A stretch of DNA of 64,000 nt from Rapana venosa (Eukaryota > Mollusca > Gastropoda > Neogastropoda > Muricidae): the NCBI GenBank assembly GCA_028751875.1, contig CM054153.1, forward strand, positions 26,735,306-26,799,305, read 5' to 3'. Positions 22,177 through 59,242 of this stretch are shown piece by piece. The notes beneath the pieces were generated by a model. The model was not told the DNA's origin. It made no database searches and was given only the letters and a program-made list of their open reading frames with translations. The number at the start of each line of letters is the position of its first letter. Position 1 is the first letter of the stretch. Position numbers and translations under genes: made by a program.

Positions 22177-25169
22177 TTCTTTATGGATCCTTCATCTGCC
22201 TTACCATCCCACAGTTTGTTTGTTTTTAAAAAATCTGCCATCTCCTCTGGTTTTTAACACTACAAAAATACCCATTGGGCTTAACAATAATTATGATAAA
22301 GAATATTTAAGATGCTGAACCTAATGAAGACAAAAGCCCTAGATGTTCACAACGGCAGCATAATTTTAATCATTCGATAACAAGCTTGCTTTCAAGATCG
22401 CCAAGCTTGGATGTGAAATGACCAGTATAGATTAGCATTCTCATCAATATCTTCCCCCTGGTACATGTCAATTCTTGATATTAATGGAAGAAAATTGCCC
22501 CTGCTAATGTGCAATTTCAACCAGAAGTAAAAAGAATTCAGTCCCACCTTCTTCTGGAATAGAGTGCAAACACTATTGGACAAAAGGTTAGACTTCAAGT
22601 GGTGACGCCTCTTGGTAAACCATGACTATGGCGATAATACACTGATATTACTGGGCACATACCGTCAGACCTGCTGGCGAAACAGTATTCTTCCACAACA
22701 GCAATAATGTTGATTCATTATCAAATGATTAAAACCACATCATCACCACCTTCCATGGTTTGGATTACACAAAACACACAGGCAGCAATGAAGCATTTTC
22801 CAGAAGCAGAGCTTAATGCTCGTCTCCACGGTCTTTACCATAACACTTTCTCCTATGTGAGTTTGGGGTAAGAGCTTGCTAGATGAGACCTGCCATCACA
22901 AGAAAGTGCCACATAAAAATTGTTTAAACCCATTGCAGGAAATAAGTATTTTAAAAAACATAATTATAAACATACTCAAATAAAATGAAAGGCCAACGAT
23001 ACACAAATTCCCTTCAATACAAATCTTCCACTATCACTCCTCAAGACTTGTTTTTAAAACTACCCTTCTAATATAAGAAAATATTCTTTTGATGTGTATA
23101 GACAGCTAGAGCTAAGATGATTGATAGTATTTTTTCGGCAATAAAAATATTATCAAGACTAAATATTCTTTTGGCTTCCTAATAAAGCAGGGAAGCTGTC
23201 ACCTTTAGCAAGACAATCAAAACAGTGTGCCTCAGTGCAATATTTAAAATATACTACAACCAAAAGAATGAAGCTGAATGCTGATCTAAAATCAAATCTG
23301 CTATACCATTCTGTTGATAAATACTTTAAAAACACTGCAAGAGCACATGGAAGATATGTACCGTCATTTTTCATACACCGCCCCCCCCCCCCCCCCCCCC
23401 CCCATTGATCAGATTAAAGACACTGCAGTAGGGGTCTTATTACCTAACAACTGAGGGTTAAAAATTAAACCAAAAAAAGATATTGCATGATTAGGATAGG
23501 GGCAGTGGTAAATATGAAGCTACAATGGGTAACAATGTATGAACGAAGAATACTTGTGTTGTTGAAAGGCAAACCATGATACAAGTCATCCTCCTTTCTA
23601 TATATGACACACACATGACCATACTCCACAGATGGGGATCACCTTTTACACACCACACAGTGGTACCACCACACACAAACTCAAGGTCCTCGTTACTTCA
23701 AGCAAGCAAAAAAACCACAAACAAAACCACCAAAAGTGACAATGTAGACCATGTGGCACCCCAATTCATTGACATACTGGAACCGTTACTTTGCACACTA
23801 AAGAGATCATCCACGCAGGCAGAATAGTTTTCAGAAGAATGCACACATAATCCCACAATGCTGGCGGAATCGGTAGCACTTGGTTACACACGCACACAGT
23901 CCACACTCCTGAAGGGCTGATGCAGGGCCTCAGAAGAACGACAGGGTGGTGGTGGTGGAGCCCTAAAAACAAATGATACAATGTCTCCCTAACTTTGCTG
24001 AGGCTGTTTCACTGAAGGTTCAAAATGAGGGTGACAATATATCACAAGCTGGGATCAACCTGTGAACTGTTGGCAGTGACGTCACGAAAAAAGAAAAAAA
24101 ACAGGAAGGGTAAAGTCACTGCCAGTGTGAAGATAAAGAGATCAATCATGGCTAATTTTACGTCATCACCGACAGCAGCTCCCCGAATCAGACAGACAGA
24201 CAGACAGACAGACCAGTCAGCACAAGACAGGAGAGGAATGTCTGATTTCTCTCCACCAACTGTGTTGCTGCAAATTGCCACACAAGCACAAGTCTTTTTT
24301 TCTCACTCTTCACATGGTATGTTTATAACCTTTCTTTTGTTCACAAATGCCTCCCTGTTGAAGTCACTGTGCAAAACTCCATGCAGTTTTGATTACCTCT
24401 CTCCCCCTATGACTCGTGTTTAAGATCATTTCAGTCAATGCACGCTGACATACATCAAAGCCTGAAAATCCTTTCTGATTCAGATAAGGACGTACATCGG
24501 GGTGTGAAAAATGTATATTAGAGGAAGGGGGGTATGAGGGAGAGGCACACTTACACACACAAAACCACAAGGAAAAAAAAACAACTTCAAAAACACTGAC
24601 ACTGATCCACTTGTCTTCACTCGTCCCTTGTGTAAGACCACTTCTTTTCATATCCCGAAGACGAGACTGAAGTCAATTGAAAAAAAAAAGAAAAAAGGTC
24701 ATTATCACCAATGGAAAGCTCTTGTACTGCAGCCTTTCATTGGGAAAGTCATTCACTCTCATACTTCAACATACGCACACGTGCACACACACACACACAG
24801 AGCCAGCCGAGAAGTCTGTATCCAGGCTGGAATGAAGCCATGCTGTTCACAGTGAAGCCAAAACTGGAGACTTGATGCTGGCGGTGCTGGGAGAGGGAAA
24901 TACTCCTGAAGCTGTTCACCAGGTGTCGCAGTCTGCTGGTGCCCACATACAACATACACACACACAGGCCACCTCCGCAGAAACACACACACACATGCTG
25001 ATACTGGTCGCTTTCAGACGAATGCACATCCACCGGCAAAAGGCGTCCACATCGCGTCCAGAGGACTGATCGGCCAGCGATAGCCGTCACTCGCCCATAA
25101 GCTGCTTCAGGAGACTGGGGATGTACAGAAGGGAGGAGGTGTGGAGGACTGCGGCTTTGTGTCCGGGGC

Positions 25170-48959
<23,790 letters not shown>

Positions 48960-48984
48960 CTGAAACACATCAACACAGACATCA

Positions 48985-49050
48985 TCATAATAAGGTATGG
49001 AATTTATATAGCGCTGAATCTCGTAAAGCAACAAATCAAAGCGCTTTAAA
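48985..49050 (-). repeat. SINE tail, TTATATAGCGC type
   Basis: GGTATGGAATTTATATAGCG then CTGAATCTCGTAAAGCAACA on the plus strand, matching 36754-36822. It starts about 26 bp upstream of the 48959 acceptor in the transcript sense. Confidence 0.65.
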
Positions 49051-49339
49051 AAAAATTTTTTTTACCAAACATGTATTATAGACAACAAACTAATACACAA
49101 GACAGAAAAAGAAGAGGGAACGTTCAATGAATGAAAGGAAGAAAGATTAAAGGTAGACAAGGGCAGGAAAGGGGGGCAAAGAAGACAAGAAAGAATACAC
49201 AAGAAAATGGGGTCAAAGAAAAATGAGAAGGGAGAAAAAAAGTAAATAGAAAGAAGAAAACTAAAAAAAAGAAAAGAAAACTTTATTATCAGGGAATTTT
49301 TTTAAAAAAACAACCCCCAGATGAAAAGACTGACAAGAG

Positions 49340-49342
49340 GTA

Positions 49343-49414
<72 letters not shown>
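49340..49414. repeat. (GA)n microsatellite
   Basis: Pure GA units; the neighbouring sequence is also purine-rich. Confidence 0.95.
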
Positions 49415-49419
<5 letters not shown>

Positions 49420-49939
49420 CAAGGAAGGTGTGTGTGGGGGGGATGTTCAATAGGGAGAGGGAGAGACAGACAAATCTCAGAAAAGTAGGAAAGATGCGAA
49501 ACTTGCATTTTATGTACACAATAGGAAAATACAATGGCCCTTCCCACCACAGACCAGGCCATACCACAAAAACAGAAAGAAAGAAAAACCCTGTGAAAAT
49601 GAAGTTTTGGGGGGGAGAGGTAAGGGGGGGTATGAAAGGACATGGAAGTGGAAATAGGCTACACTTCTACCAAAGAAAATGCACAGGATGCAGAAAGGAA
49701 TGCTAAAAGCAATAGGGACACCAAAAAAAGACAAAAAAGCCATATTGATTTTTTTTGCCCCCCTCAACCCTGCCTCCCTCTCTGTCTCCCCCTCCTTCAC
49801 TTTCTTTCTCCCCCTTCTTCTTCTCTCTCTCTCTCCTCAGGGTAAGCACCTACACACACGCACTTCACAAGAGTGACGGACATGCCACTGTAAAAGGAGA
49901 CAACATTTGGGGGTGGGGGATAAACCACAGGGACAAGAG

Positions 49940-50452
49940 AAGAGAAGGTGGGGGGGGGGGGGGGGGGGGTGGAGTGGGGGAGAAAGGGGGTGGTGGTGGG
50001 AGGAGAGGGGTAGGAGGTGGGGTTGAGAGAGAGGAGAGAGAGAGAGAGGAGAGAGAGAGGAGAGAGAGAGAAGTTTGTCTGCTTCCAAAATGTTCTAGCT
50101 CTCCTATCCATAAGGCTGTCTGCCACTACTACTGTAGTTGATTGCTGTGCTGTGCGTCTGTGAATCTGCTATACCTTTTGTTCTGGGTGGTCATGGTCTC
50201 TCTCTCTTTTTTATTTCTATTTTAACAGCACGCTGATGGCCTCTTTTCGTTTTGTTTCTGGGCTCATTTTCATAGAAGGTGGGGGAAGGAAAAGAAAAGG
50301 GGGAAGGAGGGGGGGGGGGGGGGCACTGAAACAACAACCCCCCTTTTTTTTCTTAAATGTTACATATACATTTTCTTTTCCACTTCACAAATTTCCATCA
50401 ACCTTGCCTTGTCACATTTAGGTATAGTTTCTTTTTTTTCTTCTTTTTTTTG

Positions 50453-50494
<42 letters not shown>

Positions 50495-50500
50495 GTGTGA
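49940..50500. repeat. poly-G runs with (GA)n
   Basis: G runs at about 49950-49970, 50308-50324 and 50454-50493, with (GA)n at 50024-50075 between. Confidence 0.9.
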
Positions 50501-50974
50501 ATGGGATTACCAGATTTTAAAGATTGGGGGTGCGGGAAGCAACGACACATTATCTATTCAATTTACGTTTATTGGCTTCCTGAAATTGGCTGCTTTTTCT
50601 TCGTCTTCTTCTTTCTCCTTCTTCTTTTTTAAACTGACTCGACAAGCTGATTCACCAGAGATGGCTGATTTATGGGATTCAATTTACAACACTACCCTTG
50701 ACATTTTGTTGTTGTTTTTGTCTGACCATCTCTCTCTCTCTCTCCCTTCAGATGGAAAGGGCAAAATATTTCACAGGCAGATTAAAAAGGCAGAAAGAAA
50801 GAAAGAAAGAAAGAAAAAGAAAGAAAGCACGATTCTCAAATTTCAGACCAATATAAATTGCATAAAACATACTTGTATACAAAATCTACTTTGCTCTATT
50901 TTGTTTTCGTTCATTTTGGTTGGCTCTCCCCCACCCACCCACAGAGAAAATGAGACAAAGACAGGGAAAAGCCA

Positions 50975-50977
50975 AGG

Positions 50978-51070
<93 letters not shown>

Positions 51071-51080
51071 CCTGAGGGCA

Positions 51081-51135
<55 letters not shown>
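50975..51135. repeat. (GA)n array with internal duplication
   Basis: GA blocks broken by AGAGCCTGAGGGCA and AGAGCCTGAAGGCA, so a larger unit has duplicated. Confidence 0.95.
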
Positions 51136-51144
<9 letters not shown>

Positions 51145-51365
51145 GCCTGAAGGCAGAGGAGAGGCAGCACCAGCTAGGCTAGCTACATAACATAACAAGG
51201 GATCATGCCTCCCATCCCAAACATTTGCCACAAGACTATCAGTGAAACCCTACACTTCACAATAATGGCCTAATGCCCACCCTACACGGAAACCCACCAC
51301 AATGCTACCAACCGCCCCCATCAGATCCACCCACCCTCCCCCCTCCTCCTCTCCCAAGTCCACAA

Positions 51366-51366
<1 letters not shown>

Positions 51367-51400
<34 letters not shown>

Positions 51401-51587
51401 CCCTCTCTCATCCCCAGCACAGTCTTCACACGCCGACCTTTCACCTGGTGTCAAATCCGGGTGGAACCCAAAGTGACCATTAGGACAATGAAACCTTTTG
51501 GACAATGGTTCAAACCACAGCCTTCTCCTTACCCAGAATTTAAGGACTGTAACCTCTCCAACCTCTCCTCTGGGGTCCAAAGTGAGA

Positions 51588-51627
<40 letters not shown>

Positions 51628-51900
51628 TCCTCTTTTTCTTCTTCCACACCTTCCAACCCGCTGCCACCTGAGCCCTCTTCTCAGTGGCCCGGGCTAACTG
51701 CTTATACGGTGATTGTTTTCACCTCGCCTGGAAACTCGATCGCCTGCAGTCCACAGTTAACAACGACCTGTGACCCCCCCCCCCCCCCCCCCCCCCCTCC
51801 ACCACCACCACCTTGTCAATCTTTCAGGATAAAGAGCTGAGCGCGGTGGTGGTGGTTAGTGGGGGGGGGGGGGGGGGGGATGTTTGTTGAGAGCAGGTTA
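51367..51900. repeat. poly-C, (CT)n and poly-G runs
   Basis: C runs at 51367-51397 and 51774-51797, (CT)n at 51590-51622, G run at 51861-51879. Confidence 0.9.
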
Positions 51901-52107
51901 CACGCAAGCCAAGCCCCTGGGGTCGGGTTGCCACTAAACTGTCACCCTTTTGTAGGGTGCTGTTCTAGGGGGGGTACGAGACGAAATCCTTTTGGCAATG
52001 TATGCGTAATAGTTGAGTATACACACACCGGCTTGGAACCGACTTGAATGCGATACAGAACCACACGTGACCACACGTGATTGCGAGTCCATCAAGAAAA
52101 GAAAATG

Positions 52108-52146
<39 letters not shown>

Positions 52147-52316
52147 TGTGAACTCGCGGTCTCTTATCTACAAAATTAGTAACATCTTATCTTATTCCTT
52201 CCCAGTCCATCCTCCTGCCTTTTTCTTTTTTCTCCTCCGAAGCACATCTGACAAAACATTTTCTGGCATTTTCGTATGACTTTGTCAAGAGCTGCACTGA
52301 AAATAAAATTAAAATG

Positions 52317-52357
<41 letters not shown>

Positions 52358-52895
52358 CATACTATAATGTACATTTCCCAGAGAGAAGGGGAAGTTTCTC
52401 CCCCCCCCCCCCCCCCCACCTTGTTTCTTGTCTTTTCTCTCTACATTAAAAAAAAACCCAAAACATTTTATTCTTTTCTATCCATACTTTATCTCTTTTT
52501 CTTTCTTATTTGAATTTTCAATTATTTGCAATCTTAGAATCGCGCGCGAAGAGCATCACAGTGAAGATAATGATGCATATACCCTAGCCTATCGCGTTCC
52601 TTGGTAGTAGTATGTATCCCTTGGTGACAACAGGGCCAACCAGCCTTCGCGGCTTTTTATCTCAAATTGGATTTCTGGGGCGGAGGAAGCCATCTATTAG
52701 ATCGCCTCTGAGGGAATGAATTGTCTTGCTTCTGGACTCCACTGTGGGTGAGTCACTCCTTGTCACAAGACTGAAGGAAGGAAATCTTTCCCCACAGCAG
52801 CCTACCACTGCAGTAGACTAAACCCTTTATTCAAATCCGCAGAACTTTGAAAGTCGGTTGTTTGTTTGTGTGTGTGTGTGTGTGGTGTGTGTGTG

Positions 52896-52932
<37 letters not shown>

Positions 52933-52980
52933 CGCATGTGTGTGAGAGAGGTGTGTGTGTGTGAGGGGGGGGGGCTGCTT
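52108..52980. repeat. (GT)n microsatellites and poly-C
   Basis: GT runs at 52108-52150, 52317-52353 and 52867-52930 (the last with a CGCGCGCGCG block) and a C run near 52400. No exon seen. Confidence 0.9.
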
Positions 52981-54889
52981 TCATACATTCATTATCTTAT
53001 TTTCCGATTGGTCCATTTGCGTCCATGATAAATTTATTCACATTTTCTTACAAATGAGAAACATTTACTATTTTGACACGACAGATTATCTTATAAAGTC
53101 ATTTCTAGGCGCGCTCGCGCACACACATTTTCTGGCAACTGAACAATTGCAAAATAAAACGGCACAAACACACACTTTTTCTCTGTAAAAATAATGTAAA
53201 ACATTACTGTATAATGTAAAAATAAAAAACAAAAAACCCCACTACAATGGTTCACAGACACAGAAAACTCCTGTGACATAAAAAAAAAAGAAGAAGATCA
53301 AAACGTTTGTGGGTCGTTCGTTTCGCTAATGAGACCTTGATTGCGCTGACAAATCGATCGATGCCTCCCCATGCCTATGGAGCGTGCACGCCACTGTACG
53401 GTTATCCATTCAGACATGGTGAGCAATACTGAACACCACCAGCCTTTGAGAACTCCACTGCAGTCACCTTCTGATCTCATTTTATGATTGACTTGACTTG
53501 ACTTGACTGACTGCCTGCCTGCCAGGTGAGAGATTTGACAGGTGCAGATCACCCCCCCCCCCCCCCCCCCCCCACCCTTCCCAGTGAAATAAAGAATAAG
53601 AAATAGAACTGACTGACTGCAAGTTCATGACGAATATTCTGTATGCCTTACCACCTAACCGCTCGAGTTGGTATTTTTTTCTTTCTCTCTCTCCTGGATT
53701 AGAACTGCGATAAGGCACGGTCACCCCCCCCCCCCTCTCTCTCTCTCGTCCCCCCCTCGACTTTTGTAAGGCATAAGATATTACGTTGTGACCATACCCA
53801 TGAACTGCATTAAAACATATTGTTTTATTTTTGTTTTATTTACCTACAGAGCTGGAATACAAGACGAAAACTACTACTCAACACACCATACCACAACACA
53901 AAGCCTTAACATACAATCGTGCATGCGTGCATGAGTTTCCCCACTGAAGAATATGAGGGACTTCAGAAAGACAGACCAACACACACACACACAACACTCA
54001 CATCTACTCACCCACACACTCACAGCACCCACCCTCCCTCCCCTGTTCCCTCGCTCGGACGAATCGATTTCACAACCAAGCATGTAAGAGAGGGGAGAGA
54101 CCAGCATTTATTTATTCCGTCCTGTTTATTGAATATTTCACACACTTTTCATGGTGACCAAGAGCGAGCGAGCGACGAAGAGAAGAGAGAGAGAGTGAGA
54201 GAAGAGTAGAGAGGGAGGAGAGGGAGAGGAGAAGAGAAGAAAAGGGAGGAGAGAAAAGGGAGGAGGGAGACGCCGTTTTCCCTCCAGACCAAACAGGTCT
54301 ATGCATGTCTGCATCCCAACTCGATGCGCCAGATAGCAGGGTTTGAACGGTGTATTTTCCTACCCACAAAGATTATAGACCACCAAACGCCATCATCGCA
54401 TCCTCTCTCTCGCTCTCTCATCTCTTATCTCTCTCATCGCCTCTTCTCTCTCTCATCTCTCCTCTCGCTCGCATCTCCGTCCTATGGAAACCGATCTTTC
54501 CTGGCCAAGATAATATTTTAAATCAACACCGTCTGATCAACACCATTTCGGAATGCTCATTAATCTTATGATTGGGAGATAAGAGCACACAATAGACTTT
54601 TTAGGGTTAATTTTTTAAAGAACTGATTTACATACCCCCCCCAACCCCCCCCCCCCCCTGGTGTTCTTTCAGGATAGCCTTCCTAGATTTTATTATATAT
54701 GTCCCATACGTGCAATCAAGGAACGCTGTAACATGGATCGCAAAAACACCAAATATATATCTAATGATAATGAAATTTGTACTAGAAAAGAGTACCTTCT
54801 ATGGAACTATTTAAAACTTGATTAATTCCCGTAGTCGAATGCACCTACCTAAATAGGTTTGGGGGGGGGGGGGGGGGGTGGGGGGGGGG

Positions 54890-54945
54890 CCGCGCTACGG
54901 TCCGCCATAAACAAAATCTTACCATAGGAACCTCAGAGCATGCAA
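54890..54945 (+). repeat. SINE-B type-2 tail fragment
   Basis: CCATAAACAAAATCTTACCA and TAGGAACCTCAGAGC, preceded by a poly-G run. Confidence 0.4.
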
Positions 54946-55311
54946 CCGGGTGGGGGCCTTGATTTGTGATGAGAGAAAGGATCACTAGTAACGGTTATAA
55001 TGACAGCCTTTCATTTGTTACAACAACAAAAACCCCACAACAAGTACAAGATAAACAATAAAACAACAAAACAACAATGACAAAGATAAAACAATCTGAG
55101 ACCTTTACTCAAATCTGTCAGCATTGGTACTAAACTGCATTTGTGCTATAAAAACTCTGAGTGTATAATTGTTTGTGTGTGTTGTTGTGTGCGCGCATGA
55201 CTGTGCATGCCCGCTTGCGTGCGTCTTACGTGCGGTTTGTTTTGGGTTGTTTTTGTTGTTTGTTGTTGGGTTTTTGTTTTTTTGTTTGTTTGTTTTGTTT
55301 GGTTTGTTTTT

Positions 55312-55420
55312 TGGGGGGGGGGGGGGGGGGGTGAGGGGGGGGGGGGGGGGGGGGGGGTGGGGGGGGGGGGGGGGGAGGGGGGGGGGGGGGGGGGGGGAGG
55401 GGGGGGGGGGGGGAGGGGGG

Positions 55421-55515
<95 letters not shown>

Positions 55516-55527
55516 GGGGGGGGGGGG
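55312..55527. repeat. poly-G tract, about 215 bp
   Basis: Almost pure G on the plus strand with rare A or T; the flanks are T/G-rich on the left and C/A-rich on the right. It carries no coding signal despite long open frames. Confidence 0.9.
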
Positions 55528-57299
55528 CGAAAGAATAGGCCTACTGTCCTTCCTTTCCCACAAGCGTTTGTTCAATTAGTACACCAACCTAAACTTAAAA
55601 AAAAAAAAAATCAAAAACATACCGGTATAATAACACCTCCCCCCCCCCCCAAAAAAAACACAACAAACAAAACCAACAACCCCCCCCCCCCAAAAACAAC
55701 AACCCATAACCCTAACCCAACCCTCCCCCCCAAAAAACCAAAAAACCTACAACAACCAAAAACACATACAAACAAAAAAAAAAACCCCACAAAAACAACA
55801 AGAATCAAACTATAACAACCCCCTACTAACCACACACAGAAGAAATCTACTCCGGCATTCAATTGAGCCCCCCCCCCCCCCCCCCACAACAGAGCATGAC
55901 ACCACCCTACCCCCTTTCTTCTTCACACAATCGATTTCATTCATATCCAAGCTAAGTAGCGGAACTCGTTGCGATTATATATTTAGCACACGCTGACGGG
56001 ATATGAGAATAACATTATCATATCATCATCATCACCTCTCTCTCGTCATATTATGTATCCTCAAGAGCTGTCAGTAGCCCATAGCGTCTTTTACTACCGC
56101 AGAGATTGATAACTGTACAAACGCACCACTTCTATCGGTTCTGTCGTTCTTTTCACCCGTCAACTGACCCCCCCCCCACCCCCCCCCCTTTTCATCCCCC
56201 CCCCCCCCCTCCCCTCTCTCCTCTCGCTCTCTCTCTCTGAATAGTTTAAAATTGCGTGGGTATAACTTAAATCAACCCCCCTCCTCGCCCATTAAGTCGT
56301 TTTCACAATGACTGCTCTTTGATGAGAAAAATTCACACTCACACCACACTCATCATCTGAGTTCTGTGCATGTTGTGTGCTTCTACACGCCACGCAACGT
56401 GCGCACATTCTCAGGTACAACTTTCTCATACACTCTTCACGCCACAGTTAAATGGATAACTTTCCTCCCTCTATATGTTGCCCCATCCATCACTGGTCGT
56501 AGTTTAAAAACACGACTATCGAGTACTTTAACTACCGCCTCAAGTTCGACAGTATGAGAGAAGAAAATGCCACTATTCGTTTTAAGTCATCACTTTTTTA
56601 CCTTCATCGGAAATCTTGAACAACAAAATAAGACTCGACAGTCCCCCCTCTCCCACCTCCTAATCTTTCACTCCATCCCTTATTCCCTGTACAACCCTCT
56701 CACACTCCACCCCCCCCTCCCTCCCACACACACACGCCATCCAATGCGCGCCCGCGAATTGTAGTTTCTTTGTTTACCGACTGATAACTTCACTGAAATT
56801 TTAACCGTCCGTATTCAGTAGAAACCTTTGCCACCTAGAGGAAATATCCATAAAATACAAATTCACTTGTAATTGACTGGCGTTTTGCCATACATACATG
56901 TTGTGTGTTTGTGTGCGTGTGTGTGTGTTGGTGTGTGGTGTGGGGTGGGTGGTTGTGTGTGTGTGGGGTGTTGTAGTGTGGTGTGTGTGTGTCTCTCTCT
57001 CATCTCCTCCTCTCTTCTCTCTCACTCCCTAATTATATAATATATATAATATACTCCTTAACCGAACAGCGTGGGATAAAGTCTTATTTTAAAAACCAAC
57101 AAGTCCCTAAGTTAAAAAACAACAACCGAAAACCCCCACCCTTTCTGTGTCCTGTTTAAAAGGGCCTTTGTTATCTGCTCTGCCACAATACCGATTGAAT
57201 AAATAAACTGAATCAAGAATAAATGCTGCTTTAAAAAAACCCAAAAATACAAGCTGTGTCATCCAACAAAGATACAGGTTTCCTCAAGGACGGGACTCT

Positions 57300-57307
57300 A
57301 TACCCCC

Positions 57308-57339
<32 letters not shown>

Positions 57340-58600
57340 ACAACCCTCCACCCCCACCCCCACCCCCCCCCCAACCACCCCACCCCCCCCCCATCCCTAC
57401 CCACCCCCCGCCCCCCCACCCCCCCCCCCCCCCCCCCACGCCCAAAACCCCACCCCCGCGGCCTCCCCCACCCACCCCCACCCCAGCAACCCCCCCCACC
57501 CCACCCCCCACGCACCGCCCCCCCCCCCCCCCCCCCCCCCCACCCCCCCCCACTACCACCCCCCCCCCCCCAACCCCTCCTCCCACCCACACACACCCCC
57601 CCCCCCCCCCCCACCCCCCCCCTCCCCGCCCACCCCCCCCCCCCCCACGCCCCCCACCCCCCCCCCCCCGCAACCCCACCCCCCCCCCCCCCCACACCCC
57701 CCAACCCCCCCCCATCCCCCCCCTCCCCCCCCCCCCCCCCCCCATCCCCCCCCCCCCCACCCCCTCACCGCCCCACACCACCACCCCCCCCCCCAACCCC
57801 CCCCCCCCCCCCCGCCCTCCTCCCCCCCCGCCCCCCCCCCCCCACCCCCCCCCCCCCCCCCCCCCCTCCCCCCCACCCACCCCCCCCCCCACCCCCTCCC
57901 CCCCCCCCCACCCCCTACCCCCCCCCCCCCCCCCACCCCCACACCCAACCACCCCCCCACCACCCTCCCCCCCCCCCCAACCCCCCCCCCCCCCCGCCTC
58001 CCCCACCACCCACCACCCCCCCACCCCCCTACAGCCCCCCCCTCCGCCCCCCCCCCCCCCCCCCCCCCACCCGCCCACCCCGCACCCCCCCCCACCCCCC
58101 CTCCCCCCTATACCACCCCCACCCCCCCACGCCCCTCATACCATTCCCCCCCCCCCCCCCCCCCCTCCCACCCCGACCCCCCTACGACCCCCCAACCCCC
58201 CAGCCAATCCCCCCCACCACACCCCCGCCCCCCCCCCACCCACCCCCTCCCCCCCACCCCCCCACCTCCTCCCCCCCCCCACACAAACCCTCCCCCCTCC
58301 CCACCCCGACCCCCCCCCCCCACTCCCACAAACGACCCCCACCACAACCCAACACCCCCACCCCCCCCCCCCACCACCCCCACCACCTCCCCCCCCACTC
58401 CCCCCCGCCCACCCCACCCCCCCCCCCAACACCCCCACCCAGCCCCCCCCCCCACTCACACGCCCACACCCACCGCCCCTCCTACCCACCCGCCACACCC
58501 CCCCCCCCCCCCCCCCCCCGCCACTCCCCCCCCCCCCCACACGCCCGCCTACCCCCTCCCCCCCCACCCACCCCCACCACCCTCCAAACCCCCCTGCCCC
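57300..58600. repeat. 1.3-kb poly-C/CCCCA tract
   Basis: About 1300 bases nearly all C with scattered A, rarer T and very rare G. The 482-residue Pro-rich frame and its Gly-rich shadow are repeat translations. It may be inflated or created by sequencing or assembly error. Confidence 0.9.
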
Positions 58601-58964
58601 AACTTCGCAAACAATCATTAAATCCCCATACGAATAAAAAAAAAATTAAAAAAGACCTCCCCTTCCCCCCCTCAAAAATCAAACCTCGACATTGGCCATG
58701 TTAAAAAGGGCAACACGCACGCCCCCCCCCCCCCCCCCCCCCCCTTCCTTTCTATAAAACCAAAACGTATCAAGAGTAAGTCAACATCTACACCTTCACC
58801 CACCATGGCCATGTCATAGCTTTAAAAAAAAAAAAATATTATATAAAATTAAAATCGTGCCTAATCACACACACTCACACACACAAACTCCCCTTCACCC
58901 CCCCTATCGGGATGTGATCAAACAGAGAGAGAGAAGGAGAAAAGAAGGGAATGGTGGGGGTGAA

Positions 58965-59112
58965 AGAGAGTGAGAGAAGAGAGAGAGAGAAGAGAGAAGA
59001 AGAGAGAGAGAGAGAGAGAGAGAGAGGAGATAGAGAAGGAGAGGAGGAGGAAAAGGGGGGGGAGGGGGGAGGGGAGGGGGGGGGGGGGGGTGGGGGGGAG
59101 GGGGGGGGGGGG

Positions 59113-59148
<36 letters not shown>

Positions 59149-59185
59149 GTGGGTGAGGAGGGGGGGGGGGGGGGGGGGGGGGGGT

Positions 59186-59224
<39 letters not shown>

Positions 59225-59242
59225 GGGGGGGGGGGGGGGGAA
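58965..59242. repeat. (GA)n passing into poly-G
   Basis: GA-rich sequence to about 59055, then about 185 bp of G with scattered A and T. Confidence 0.9.

Larger units (their letters stand above)
21230..25169 (-). other. 3' flank / possible 3' UTR of Groucho
   Basis: No coding exon was recognised on either strand. The sequence is moderately AT-rich with a poly-C run (23381-23403), a (CAGA)n patch near 24190, short CA runs and a repeat fragment at 21545-21660. Transcription from the Groucho terminal exon would enter this interval directly, so part of it is probably 3' UTR. Confidence 0.4.
52980..57290. other. no exon found upstream of visible Groucho exons
   Basis: Should be Groucho intron if the gene continues rightward. 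Only low-complexity sequence, C and G runs and one SINE tail were seen; the conserved Q-domain peptides are absent in all frames I could read. Confidence 0.5.

Noticed and set aside
50409..51182. 257-residue frame with an Arg/Glu-repeat C-terminus
   Set aside because: Poly-G at the start and (GA)n at the end; no conserved core between.
55105..55815. Pro- and Gly-rich open frames up to 202 residues
   Set aside because: They come from the 215-bp poly-G tract and are not coding.
57256..58704. 482-residue proline-rich open frame and Gly/Trp-rich frames opposite it
   Set aside because: Translation of a C/A homopolymer-like tract; no domain, no splice context and a doubtful sequence.
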